DNA of 22,026 nt, taken from NCBI GenBank assembly GCA_035649235.1, contig DASRJX010000206.1, forward strand, positions 1 to 22,026. The letters run 5' to 3'. Positions 14,085 through 22,026 of this stretch are shown in pieces. Source of the DNA: DASRJX01 sp035649235. Lineage in GTDB: Bacteria > Acidobacteriota > Polarisedimenticolia > Gp22-AA2. The notes below the pieces were generated by a model. The model made no database searches. It had not been told where the DNA came from and was given only the letters and a program-made list of their open reading frames with translations. Both the position numbers and the translations under genes were made by a program. Each line of letters opens with the position of its first letter. Positions within the stretch are counted from its first letter, which is position 1.

Positions 14085-14375
14085 ATGGCCAATGACGACA
14101 AGGTCCGGGAGGGACGGCAGATCCACGTGAGCGCGGCCGACGAGACGGCGCGCGGCCGGTACAGCAACAGCATGCTGGTCGTGCACAGCCGCGAGGAGTT
14201 CATCATCGACTGGCTGCTCAACGCGACCTCGGGGGCGCATCTCGTGGCCAGGATCGTCGTGAGCCCGGCCCACATGAAGCGCATCATCGGCGCGCTGGCC
14301 GAGAACCTGCGCAAGTACGAGGAGCAGCACGGCGCGGCCCGGGAGCCGGAGCCGGAGGGGCCGGCGTTCCACTGA
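14085..14375 (+). CDS. DUF3467 domain protein
   Basis: A 96-residue soluble protein matching DUF3467: YSNSMLVVHSREEFIIDWLLNATSG (27-51), then LVARIVVSPAHMKRIIGALAENLRKYEEQHG. The family consensus is a YSN strand, an H-S-x-x-E-F-I-x-D helix, an A-R-I-V-x-x-P-x-H-x-K-x-x-x-x-A-L segment and a final Y-E. The function is unknown; members are single-domain cytoplasmic proteins of about 90-110 residues. ATG 14085 is preferred because GGAG (14074-14077) is seven bases upstream; an earlier in-frame ATG at 14064 would add a poorly conserved arginine-rich stretch. Confidence 0.9.
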   Translation: MANDDKVREGRQIHVSAADETARGRYSNSMLVVHSREEFIIDWLLNATSGAHLVARIVVSPAHMKRIIGALAENLRKYEEQHGAAREPEPEGPAFH

Positions 14376-14396
14376 CGGTGGCGGAGGGCGTCTCGA

Positions 14397-14915
14397 ATGG
14401 ATTCCGAGACCATGGATTCCCGGACCGAGCAGGCGGCGGACAGGTGCTCCGGCTGCGGGCTGGTCGTGGCGGGCGGGACCGACGGCTGCCAGAAGATCGC
14501 CGACGAGATGTGGGCCCGGGAGTTCGGTGACGTGACGTTTTTCCGGGTGCATCGGATGACGGTGGACACCTATTGCCTGCAGCATCCCGATCGCTACTGC
14601 GCGTCGGGGAAATCCTTCGCGGCCCACCTGACCGGCCTCTGCTGGCTCCTGGAGCAGGGCGGCAGCCGGGCGCTGGGGAACGACGCTCTGAGACGCTGGC
14701 TGAACGGCGCCGTCCGGCTGGAGAAGCCCGAGATCCCGTCCGATCGCGGCCGGCTCACGGTGGCGGACGTCCGTGACGCGGCGGACCCGGTGGCGTACGC
14801 CACGGCGGTCGAGGCGTGGGCGCGCTCGACCTGGGAGGCGTACTCGAGCCTGCACGAGCTCGCGCACCGCTGGATCGAGCAGGCGTTCTCCCATTCGAAC
14901 CCGCACGCCCGATGA
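14397..14915 (+). CDS. DUF5946-like protein with a CxxC motif
   Basis: A 172-residue soluble protein. The pattern C17-S-G-C20 at the N-terminus, a second cysteine region (DGCQKIADEMWAREFG), then HRMTVDTYCLQHPDRYC with the T-Y-x-L-Q-H-P core, resembles DUF5946, where two cysteines and the QHP segment are typical and a bound zinc is plausible. The last helix contains HELAHRWIEQAF. The exact family is from recollection and not certain. The first 30 bases hold a tandem duplication of a 15-base unit (ATGGATTCC...), giving two start-like methionines, at 14397 and 14412; both are in frame. The GCGGAGG upstream (about 14380-14387) suits the first. Confidence 0.7.
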   Translation: MDSETMDSRTEQAADRCSGCGLVVAGGTDGCQKIADEMWAREFGDVTFFRVHRMTVDTYCLQHPDRYCASGKSFAAHLTGLCWLLEQGGSRALGNDALRRWLNGAVRLEKPEIPSDRGRLTVADVRDAADPVAYATAVEAWARSTWEAYSSLHELAHRWIEQAFSHSNPHAR

Positions 14916-14925
14916 GGTGATTCAG

Positions 14926-15378
14926 ATGCCCCGGGCCGTCGTCATCGTCCTGGGCGCGTGCCTGCTCGCGGCCTGCGGCAGCGACGGGCCCTCCACGACC
15001 GACGTGGAGTACGTGCCGCTGCAGGGGGCGCCGAACCGCCCGTTCTCCGCCGCGGTGAGGGTCGGATCGATGCTCTACCTCTCGGGCCAGATTGGAATCG
15101 ACGAAGCCGGGAACCTGGTGCCCGGCGGCATCACGGAGGAGACCCGGCAGACCCTGGAGAACATCCGGCGGGTCCTCGAGGCGAACGGCTCGTCCATGGA
15201 CCGGGTGGTCAAGTGCACGGCCATGCTGGCGGACATCTCGGAGTGGGAGACGATGAACGGCGTGTACGCCGGCTACTTCACCCGACACCTGCCGGCCCGC
15301 AGCGCATTCGCGGCGAGCGGCCTGGCGCGGGGAGCCCGCATCGAGCTGGAGTGCCTGGCGACTGTGGGGCCACGCTAA
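14926..15378 (+). CDS. lipoprotein-anchored RidA/YjgF family protein
   Basis: A 150-residue RidA-type protein with a lipoprotein signal: a hydrophobic MPRAVVIVLGACLLAAC with the lipobox L-A-A-C, so lipidation at C17 and release past the inner membrane is expected. The Rid fold is clear: RPFSAAVRVGSMLYLSGQIGIDEAGNLV, TRQTLENIRRVLEANGSSMDRVVKCTAMLADISEW, then LPARSAFAASGLARGARIELECLA. R125 in the P-A-R-S-A-F turn is the conserved substrate-binding arginine of imine deaminases, and E140/E142 match the usual glutamate, so catalysis (hydrolysis of reactive enamine/imine intermediates such as 2-aminoacrylate) remains possible. RidA is normally cytosolic, so the export signal is unusual. The ribosome site GAGGTG (14915-14920) supports the start. 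Confidence 0.85.
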   Translation: MPRAVVIVLGACLLAACGSDGPSTTDVEYVPLQGAPNRPFSAAVRVGSMLYLSGQIGIDEAGNLVPGGITEETRQTLENIRRVLEANGSSMDRVVKCTAMLADISEWETMNGVYAGYFTRHLPARSAFAASGLARGARIELECLATVGPR

Positions 15379-15422
15379 CCCGGGCCGGGCGCCCGCGCCC
15401 CGAGCCCCACACCCCAACGGTG

Positions 15423-15428
15423 TAAAAT
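15423..15428 (+). promoter_or_regulatory. candidate -10 element placing a leaderless transcript start at the VOC gene
   Basis: TAAAAT (15423-15428) is the best -10 hexamer in this high-GC area and lies six bases before the ATG at 15435. A transcript starting the usual seven bases downstream would begin at or next to the ATG, so it may be leaderless; there is also no good ribosome site. No convincing -35 hexamer is seen 17 bases upstream. Confidence 0.4.
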
Positions 15429-15434
15429 CAGCCC

Positions 15435-15920
15435 ATGGCCGCCAAAAGGCCCGCTCCGATCGGCTCCATCAACTGGATCGACCTGACCGTCCCTTCCGCG
15501 GCGGACGTGCGCGACTTTTATCGCGAGGTCGTCGGCTGGCGGTGGACCGGCCTCGACATGGGAGGCTACGAGGATTTCTGCATGAATCTGCCCGCGGGCA
15601 GGAAGACGGTGGCCGGGATCTGCCACGCGCGCGGCACGAACGCCGACATGCCGCCGGCGTGGCTCGTCTACATCACGGTCGCGGACGTGGACCGCAGCGC
15701 AGCCCGCTGCGTCGCCCTGGGCGGCGCCGTCATCGCCGGGCCGAAGGAGATGGGGGGGATGGGTCGCTACTGTGTCATCCGCGATCCGGCGGGCGCCGCG
15801 GCGGCGCTCTTCCAGCCCGCGCCTCCTGCGCCGCCACGGCCGCACAACCGGAAGCCCGCGCGCCGGAGGAGCGGCGCGCGAAACCGGCGTCGCGGCAGGG
15901 CGCCGCGGGCGCGCCGCTGA
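15435..15920 (+). CDS. VOC-family (glyoxalase/bleomycin-resistance) protein with a long basic tail
   Basis: A 161-residue protein. The VOC domain spans about residues 10-128: INWIDLTVPSAADVRDFYREVVGW at the first half, FCMNLPAGRKTVAGICHARG, then WLVYITVADVDRSAARCVALGGAVIAGPKEMGGMGRYCVIRDPAGAAAALFQP at the second half, with the G-x-x-V-x-x-G-P region and the final R-D-P-x-G-x-x-x-x-L-F characteristic of the superfamily. Which residues bind metal is not certain. After residue 128 comes a proline-then-arginine-rich tail (PHNRKPARRRSGARNRRRGRAPRARR) with no negative charges, which may contact nucleic acid or simply reflect extended reading in GC-rich sequence. No ribosome site is visible, matching the leaderless arrangement suggested by the TAAAAT element just upstream. 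Confidence 0.8.
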   Translation: MAAKRPAPIGSINWIDLTVPSAADVRDFYREVVGWRWTGLDMGGYEDFCMNLPAGRKTVAGICHARGTNADMPPAWLVYITVADVDRSAARCVALGGAVIAGPKEMGGMGRYCVIRDPAGAAAALFQPAPPAPPRPHNRKPARRRSGARNRRRGRAPRARR

Positions 15921-15969
15921 GCGGGGCCGCGCACGTCCGGAGGAGCGCCCGGCCGCCGGACGGAACGCC

Positions 15970-16338
15970 GTGAGCCGCGCCGCCCGGAGCGTGCTCGCCT
16001 TCGGGATCTACCTCGTGGTCCTGGGGGTCGGACTCCTCGTGGCTCCGGACACTCTCCTCGCCCTGTTCGGCCAGCCTCCGACCCAGGAGCCGTGGTTGCG
16101 GGTCGTCGGTCTGGTCGTCCTGGTCCTGGGGCTCTACTACCTCGGGGCCGCGCGCGAAGAGGTGACGGCGTTCTTCCGCTGGACTCTTTGGGGCCGGCCT
16201 CTCGCCGTCGTGATCCTCGTAGGACTCGTGGCCGCGGCGGACGCGCCGGCCTTCGTGCTGATCCTGGGGGCGATCGACCTGGCGTGCGCGGCCTGGACCT
16301 GGTGGGCGCTTCAGGCCGATCGGCGCCGCGCCCCTTGA
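15970..16338 (+). CDS. small four-helix membrane protein
   Basis: The 122-residue product starts at GTG 15970. The same frame stays open upstream but overlaps the VOC gene in low-complexity arginine-rich sequence, so the later start is preferred. Helices lie at about residues 7-26 (VLAFGIYLVVLGVGLLV), 42-62 (WLRVVGLVVLVLGLYYLGA), 74-92 and 95-114. The inter-helix segment APDTLLALFGQPPTQEPWLRVVG gives the family feel of a recurring bacterial hypothetical, but no function is known. It ends 39 bases before the phosphoglucomutase gene; its stop (TGA) lies inside the -35 region of that gene's candidate promoter. Confidence 0.65.
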   Translation: MSRAARSVLAFGIYLVVLGVGLLVAPDTLLALFGQPPTQEPWLRVVGLVVLVLGLYYLGAAREEVTAFFRWTLWGRPLAVVILVGLVAAADAPAFVLILGAIDLACAAWTWWALQADRRRAP

Positions 16339-16363
16339 TCTTTCCCCGATCGGCTCTTACGAT
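16335..16363 (+). promoter_or_regulatory. candidate sigma70-type promoter for pgm
   Basis: TTGATC (16335-16340) and TACGAT (16358-16363) are separated by exactly 17 bases, the optimal spacing, with four of six bases matching the consensus at each hexamer. The start point would be near 16370, only about eight bases before the pgm ATG, giving a near-leaderless transcript. The -35 overlaps the stop codon of the upstream membrane-protein gene. Confidence 0.5.
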
Positions 16364-16377
16364 GCAGGCTCGAGCCC

Positions 16378-18063
<1,686 letters not shown>

Positions 18064-18212
18064 CCGAGGAACCCGAGGGCGCGCAGCGCCGGCGGCATCG
18101 GGGCAGGATACGATACGCTGGTGTTCCCGGGCGGCATCTGTGACAATGACGGTCGCTCGAGGCACGAGAAGCCGAGCGCGGACGTGTCCGCGTGTCAGAA
18201 GGAAGGCCGGCC
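18064..18212 (+). promoter_or_regulatory. 149-bp gap with candidate -10 and ribosome site
   Basis: The gap between pgm and the DUF695 gene contains TACGAT at 18109-18114, part of an ATACGATACG stretch, which is a fair -10 hexamer like the one before pgm; no -35 is clear. The end carries AAGGAAGG (18199-18206), a good ribosome site six bases before the ATG. There is no inverted repeat followed by a T-run, so no intrinsic terminator is identified. Confidence 0.3.
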
Positions 18213-18665
18213 ATGGGTCTCTCCGGACAGAAGTGGCCCGCCAGGGCCAGCATCGACGGCTCCGGACCCTGGATCCTGGCGCAGGGCACCTACCTGGAAA
18301 AACCGATCTTCGTCCGCATCAACGAGGGTCTGCGGGCGATCACGGGCCACCCCGAGTTCCGCGATCAGATCCGGATCGCCGTGCCGCTGCGCGAGCCGAC
18401 GGATCAGGGCCTGCCGGACGAGGCGGAGTCCGCCGAGCTCAACTCCCTCGAGGACACCCTGTGCGAGACGCTGCTCGAGGGGAACGAGTCGCTGCTCGCC
18501 TTGGTGCTGACGGCGGGAGGCGTGCGGGAGCTGGTGTTCTACACGGCCGACAAGGAGGCCGCCCGGCGCAAGGCGACGGCCCTGGAACGGGCGTCGAAGA
18601 CGCACCGCTTCCAGGTCACCCTGCGGCACGACCCGGACTGGCAGATCTTCAAGCAGTTCATCTAG
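18213..18665 (+). CDS. DUF695 family protein
   Basis: A 150-residue soluble protein. The sequence order W-I-L-A-Q-G, then KPIFVRINEGL, then RIAVPLREPTDQGLPDEAESAELNSLEDTLCETLLEGNESLLALVLTAGGVRELVFYT fits DUF695 (PF05117): an initial strand, a P-x-x-x-R-V/I-N segment, a P-x-x-x-x-E-x-x-x-L-x-x-L-E-D helix, a strand with G-x-R-E-L-x-F-Y, and a final H-D-P-x-W segment near the end (RHDPDWQIFKQF). DUF695 proteins are of unknown function and often sit at the end of small operons. ATG 18213 with AAGGAAGG six bases upstream is chosen over the earlier in-frame GTG 18192. Confidence 0.85.
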   Translation: MGLSGQKWPARASIDGSGPWILAQGTYLEKPIFVRINEGLRAITGHPEFRDQIRIAVPLREPTDQGLPDEAESAELNSLEDTLCETLLEGNESLLALVLTAGGVRELVFYTADKEAARRKATALERASKTHRFQVTLRHDPDWQIFKQFI

Positions 18666-18725
18666 ACTGAGCCGGCTTTCCGCCCTGACGGACTAGCCCC
18701 CGGGGGCCTCGAAGAGGAGGGTGCG

Positions 18726-19298
18726 ATGAAGACGGGACGGATCGATCGGGCGTTCGTCGTTCTGGCCGGCGTCGTGAGCCTGCTGCTTTGGAGCGCGCCG
18801 GCCGGCGCGCAGCAGCACGCGGCCGGCACGCCGGCCGAGATGGTGACCACGTACGAGTCGCTGGCCGACGCCATCCTGTCGGTCAAGGCGACCGAGGCGA
18901 ACCTGGTGCGCTCCATCCTCAGCGCTGGCTACGCCCACGCGCAAGTCGAGCTGGGACGCGCCCGCGCCGCGATCAAATCGAACGACGCGAAGGCCGTGCA
19001 GGCCGCGATCGAGGGGCTGGCGGCGGATGTGGCGCAACTGGGGACGGAGGGGGACAACGCCGTCGCCGCGGTGCGCAAGCGTCTGGTCGAAGGCGGCCAT
19101 CACCACCACGCCGACGGCGAGGCCAAGGGGATCTACGACGAAGGGTTCGTGGTGGTGACGCGCGCCGCCAAGTCGGCCTTCCTCGACGCGTCGAAGGCAC
19201 TCGGCCAGATGGCCCGCGCCCCGAAGGCCGAGGCGCTGGAGGCCGAGTGGCAGAAGGTCCAGGCCACCTACAACTCCCTCATGAAGCCGGCCCGGTAG
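18726..19298 (+). CDS. exported alpha-helical protein with His-rich segment
   Basis: A 190-residue protein with a clear signal peptide (MKTGRIDRAFVVLAGVVSLLLWSAPAGA, cut before QQ). The mature protein is almost entirely helical: about 38-66 (VTTYESLADAILSVKATEANLVRSILSAGY), 70-98, 101-122, 134-160 and 167-187, with an HHHH patch at 125-128 in the loop before the fourth helix. This suggests a periplasmic four-helix bundle that may bind a metal, but no named family is recognised. The ribosome site AGAGGAGGG (about 18713-18721) is among the strongest in the window. It is followed, 20 bases past a hairpin-spanned stop, by the FG-GAP lipoprotein gene, so they probably form an operon. Confidence 0.75.
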   Translation: MKTGRIDRAFVVLAGVVSLLLWSAPAGAQQHAAGTPAEMVTTYESLADAILSVKATEANLVRSILSAGYAHAQVELGRARAAIKSNDAKAVQAAIEGLAADVAQLGTEGDNAVAAVRKRLVEGGHHHHADGEAKGIYDEGFVVVTRAAKSAFLDASKALGQMARAPKAEALEAEWQKVQATYNSLMKPAR

Positions 19299-19307
19299 AA
19301 CCGGGCC
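19289..19307 (+). other. perfect 7-bp hairpin spanning a stop codon
   Basis: GGCCCGG (19289-19295), loop TAGAA (19296-19300) and CCGGGCC (19301-19307) pair without mismatch. The stop codon TAG (19296-19298) of the upstream gene lies in the loop and the next start (19319) is 11 bases downstream. No T-run follows, so it is not a classical terminator; it may modulate expression of the second gene relative to the first. Confidence 0.5.
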
Positions 19308-19318
19308 CGGGCCGTCCG

Positions 19319-21052
19319 ATGGGCCGGGAGCGCGGCGGCGCCGCGGCGGTCGCGCTCCTCGGCGCGCTGGCTGTTGCGGGGTGCCTTCATCGCGCCGCCG
19401 CTCCGCCGGTTCCCCCGGAGCGGCCGACCCCGGAGCGGCTGGGTGGGCCGGTCGCGCCCGCGGGCCGCTTCCTGTTTGTCGACGTGGCGGCCTCGGCCGG
19501 CCTGTCGCGCCCGTTCCTGGCCGGCCGGCCCGGAAAGGACCACCTGCTCGATTCGGCGGGCGCCGGCGTCGCCTTCCTCGATTACGATCGAGACGGCCGT
19601 CTCGACATCTATCTCCCGAACGCGTGGCGGCTCGACGGCCGGAAGATCGTCGAGCGGGGGAGGAACGCTCTGTACCGCGGCCGGCCCGACGGCACGTTCG
19701 AGGACGCGACCGACGCCGCCGGCGTCGCGGGCGAGGGGGAGTGGGGCGCCGGCGTCGCCGCCGCCGACTACGACGGCGACGGCTGGACCGACCTGCTGGT
19801 GACCAACTTCGGCCGCAACCTCCTGTACCGCAACCGGGGCGGCGGCCGCTTCGAGAACGTGGCGGCGGCCGCCGGCGTGGAGGCGCCCGGTTGGAACACG
19901 GCGGCCGCGTTCTTCGACGCGGACGCCGACGGCGATCTCGATCTCTACATCGCCGCCTACGTCGAGTGCACGCTCGAGGAGGTCCTCGCCGCCGTCCCCA
20001 CGCTCGACTGGAAGGGGCTCGAGAAGGTCGCCCTGGGCCCGTTCGGACTGCAGGGGGCGCGGGATCACTTCTTCCTGCAGGAGCAGGGCCGCTTCGTGGA
20101 CGCGACCGCGGCCGCGGGGATGGAGGACAAGGCCCGCGGCTACGGATTCGCCGTGCGGGCGGCCGATTTCGACGCCGACGGCGACCTCGACCTGTACGTC
20201 GCCAACGACTCGGATCCAAATTATCTCTATCGCAATGACGGCGCGGGCCGGTTCCAGGAAATCGGGGTCTGGTCGGGCTGCGGCCTGGACGCCAACGGGG
20301 CGGCGCAGGCGAGCATGGGCATTGCCGTGGGGGACACGGCCGGCACCGGCTGGCCCGACATCTTCGTGACCAATTTCTCCCAGGACTTCTCGACCCTCTA
20401 CCGCAACCTGGGGGACGGCCTGTTCGAGGACGTGAGCGAGGCGACCGGCGTCGGTCCCGCCACCTACAAGTCCCTGTCGTGGGGCACGGCGCTCGCGGAC
20501 TTCGATAACGACGGCGATCTCGACCTGGTGGTCGCCAACGGCCACATCTACCCGCAAATCGACCTGCATCCCGAGATCCTGGGGACCTACGCGCAGCGGA
20601 ACACGCTCCTGGAAAACGCCGGGGGCGCGTTCCGCGACGTGACCGATCGGGCGGGACCGGGCTTCCAGATCGCCGCACCGGGCCGCGGTCTGGCGGTCGG
20701 GGACTACGACAACGACGGCAACCTCGACATCCTGATTGGCAACCTGGACCTGCCGCCCACCCTCCTGCGCAACGATACGCCGGGCGGCGCCTGGCTGACC
20801 GTCGTGTGCGAGGGCCCGAACGGCGGCCCGCCTCCGATCGGCACGCTGGTCACGGTGAGGGCGGGCGGCCGCACGCAGAGACGCGACGTGGCGGCGTCCG
20901 ATTCCTACGCCAGCACGCACGATCCGCGCCTGCACTTCGGCCTGGGCGGAAGCGAGCGGGCCGAGACGGTGGAGGTGAGGTGGCCCGACGGCCGGCACAC
21001 AGTGCTGCGCGACGTGAAGGCCCGCCAGTTCCTGAGGGTCGGGGCGCCGTGA
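19319..21052 (+). CDS. CRTAC1-like lipoprotein with FG-GAP/VCBS repeats and ASPIC/UnbV domain
   Basis: A 577-residue surface or periplasmic lipoprotein; the lipobox V-A-G-C puts lipidated cysteine at C22. Seven calcium-binding FG-GAP-type motifs are visible: D88-Y-D-R-D-G-R-L-D, D150-Y-D-G-D-G-W-T-D, D200-A-D-A-D-G-D-L-D, D283-F-D-A-D-G-D-L-D, a degenerate D339-T-A-G-T-G-W-P-D, D394-F-D-N-D-G-D-L-D and D462-Y-D-N-D-G-N-L-D. They form an integrin-like beta-propeller. The C-terminus (about 485-575) is an ASPIC/UnbV domain: NDTPGGAWLTV, IGTLVTVRAGGRTQRRDVAASDSYASTHDPRLHFGLGG, VEVRWPDGR. Such proteins are abundant in Acidobacteriota and Planctomycetota and mediate extracellular binding of uncertain target. 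A ribosome site is absent before the ATG, and the hairpin lies just upstream. Confidence 0.92.
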   Translation: MGRERGGAAAVALLGALAVAGCLHRAAAPPVPPERPTPERLGGPVAPAGRFLFVDVAASAGLSRPFLAGRPGKDHLLDSAGAGVAFLDYDRDGRLDIYLPNAWRLDGRKIVERGRNALYRGRPDGTFEDATDAAGVAGEGEWGAGVAAADYDGDGWTDLLVTNFGRNLLYRNRGGGRFENVAAAAGVEAPGWNTAAAFFDADADGDLDLYIAAYVECTLEEVLAAVPTLDWKGLEKVALGPFGLQGARDHFFLQEQGRFVDATAAAGMEDKARGYGFAVRAADFDADGDLDLYVANDSDPNYLYRNDGAGRFQEIGVWSGCGLDANGAAQASMGIAVGDTAGTGWPDIFVTNFSQDFSTLYRNLGDGLFEDVSEATGVGPATYKSLSWGTALADFDNDGDLDLVVANGHIYPQIDLHPEILGTYAQRNTLLENAGGAFRDVTDRAGPGFQIAAPGRGLAVGDYDNDGNLDILIGNLDLPPTLLRNDTPGGAWLTVVCEGPNGGPPPIGTLVTVRAGGRTQRRDVAASDSYASTHDPRLHFGLGGSERAETVEVRWPDGRHTVLRDVKARQFLRVGAP

Positions 21053-22026
21053 CGAATCCCTGGGCGGGGCTCCGCGGACTACCGCGCGAGGCCTGGCTTC
21101 TGGCCGCGGGCATCCTCATCAACCGCGCCGGGACGATGGTGCTCCCCTTCCTGGTCCTGTATCTGACCCGCAGCCTCCAGTTCTCGCCCCGCAGCGCGGC
21201 GCTGGCCATCGCGATGTACGGCGTCGGGGCGATCCTGACCGCCCCCCTGGCCGGGCGGCTCGCCGACAGGCTCGGACCGCGGCGGATCGTGACCGCGTCC
21301 CTCTTCCTGTCGGGCCTGCTGCTGCTGGCGTATCCGCTGCTGCGCTCCTTTGGCTCGATCCTCATGATGACGCTCGTCTGGTCGGTGGCGAGCGAGGGGC
21401 TGCGGCCGGCGAGCCTGACCTGGATGAGCGACCTCGTCCCGAAGGAGCGGCGCCGCGCCGCCTTCGCCCTCACCCGGCTGGCGGTGAACCTGGGCATGAG
21501 CCTCGGTCCGGCGGTCGCCGGCTTCGTCGTCCAGGTGTCGTTCACGGCGATCTTCGTCCTGGACGCGGCGACGTCGCTGCTCGCCGGAGCGGTCCTGATG
21601 CTGGCGACCGGGAGCAGCCTGCCCGAGCCGGTGTCCGCGGCCCCGTCCTCGGCGCCGGAGGAGGACGCGCCGGCTCGATCGTCCGACGCTGCGGCGGCTC
21701 CTGCCGATCCGGTCCTGGCCGCCGGATCCGCTGCGGGAGCCGGCTCCATCGCGACGGCCGCCGCGGTTGCGGCGCCCGGCCCCGTCGCGGACGCCGGATC
21801 CGCCGCAGCGCGCGGCGATGTCGCGCTCCCTCCGGGCCCCGCCTACCGCGACTGGCGGTTCCTGTACTTCGTCCTGGCGATCCTCCCGGTCGAGATCGTC
21901 TTCTTCCAGCACCATTCCATGGTGCCGCTGTTCCTGGTCCACGACCTGGGGCTGCGCGAGTCATCGTACGGGCTCATGTTCACCATCAACACCCTGCTCA
22001 TCATCTTCATCGAGGTCCCGCTGGTC
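21049..22026 (+). CDS. MFS transporter, cut by the right window edge
   Basis: The frame is open from GTG 21049 to the end of the window, 326 residues with no stop, so the C-terminal part is outside. The start overlaps the previous stop by four bases (GTGA). The first domain has six helices, and the loop after the second contains the MFS motif A-like G69-R-L-A-D-R-L-G-P-R (69-78). The linker between the two six-helix halves, residues about 189-266, is unusually long (about 78 residues), rich in alanine, proline and serine with few charges. It includes a duplicated ADAGSAAA/LAAGSAAG segment. Helices of the second half begin near RFLYFVLAILPVEIVFF (270-286). The substrate cannot be predicted. 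Confidence 0.85.
   Translation, partial: MTNPWAGLRGLPREAWLLAAGILINRAGTMVLPFLVLYLTRSLQFSPRSAALAIAMYGVGAILTAPLAGRLADRLGPRRIVTASLFLSGLLLLAYPLLRSFGSILMMTLVWSVASEGLRPASLTWMSDLVPKERRRAAFALTRLAVNLGMSLGPAVAGFVVQVSFTAIFVLDAATSLLAGAVLMLATGSSLPEPVSAAPSSAPEEDAPARSSDAAAAPADPVLAAGSAAGAGSIATAAAVAAPGPVADAGSAAARGDVALPPGPAYRDWRFLYFVLAILPVEIVFFQHHSMVPLFLVHDLGLRESSYGLMFTINTLLIIFIEVPLV

Noticed and set aside
19081..19110. CAT CAC CAC CAC run coding HHHH that could suggest a cloning tag
   Set aside because: It is internal to a natural-looking gene, codons vary and flanking sequence matches the surrounding composition.
18693..20678. Long complementary-strand frames opposite the FG-GAP lipoprotein and the small helical protein
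   Set aside because: Shadow frames with arginine- and proline-rich composition; the + strand carries complete domain signatures.

Overview
The window is a stretch of high-GC bacterial chromosome in which every gene I can support lies on the + strand. Between about 4.87 kb and the right edge the base composition is very GC-rich (one line counted by hand, 8101-8160, is 45/60 GC). Genes there are tightly packed with many ATGA, GTGA or TGATG stop/start overlaps. Secreted lipoproteins with FG-GAP repeats and an ASPIC/UnbV tail, together with DUF3467, DUF1697 and DUF695 proteins, fit a soil or sediment bacterium of the Acidobacteriota or a similar uncultured high-GC phylum. No rRNA or other marker gene is present, so the taxonomy is inference only.

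Left block (1 to about 4876): small, mostly single-domain genes of unrelated families, less GC-rich (3961-4020 is 32/60 GC) and separated by real intergenic gaps. In order: the 3' end of a SpoIIAA-like gene, a secreted NTF2-like-sized protein, a conserved protein of unknown function, a polytopic membrane protein, a single EamA-domain transporter, a quinone-reductase-type MDR oxidoreductase, and two small four-helix membrane proteins. A large imperfect palindrome at 270-369, with a single bulged base in its main stem and degenerate R-box-like ends, resembles an integron attC site. A second half-site-like motif lies at 2759-2777. The block therefore looks like an accessory, cassette-like region, though no integrase is in view.

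Middle block (4877-8033): an ICMT-type membrane methyltransferase, DUF1737, a cupin behind a candidate promoter, and a serine beta-lactamase-fold hydrolase with a C-terminal membrane domain that overlaps the cupin gene.

Main operon-like run (8041-14017): TIGR01777 epimerase, a fused double membrane protein with an internal Shine-Dalgarno and start, a SAM methyltransferase, a beta-carbonic anhydrase, a secreted HExxH protein, a secreted Glyoxalase_3-type protein, a small membrane protein and DUF1697. Most junctions overlap by 1-4 nt or are very short, so they are probably cotranscribed.

Right block (14085-22026): DUF3467, a DUF5946-like zinc-motif protein, an unusual lipoprotein-anchored RidA homologue, a VOC protein with a very basic tail, a small membrane protein, phosphoglucomutase behind the best promoter in the window, DUF695, an exported His-rich helical protein, a CRTAC1-like lipoprotein, and an MFS transporter cut by the right edge.

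No mobile-element transposase, tRNA, rRNA or CRISPR array was found. I see no clear defence or secondary-metabolite system. The most unusual items are the attC-like palindrome and its accessory block, the fused gene with a retained internal SD, the exported RidA, and the paired secreted HExxH and Glyoxalase_3 genes.
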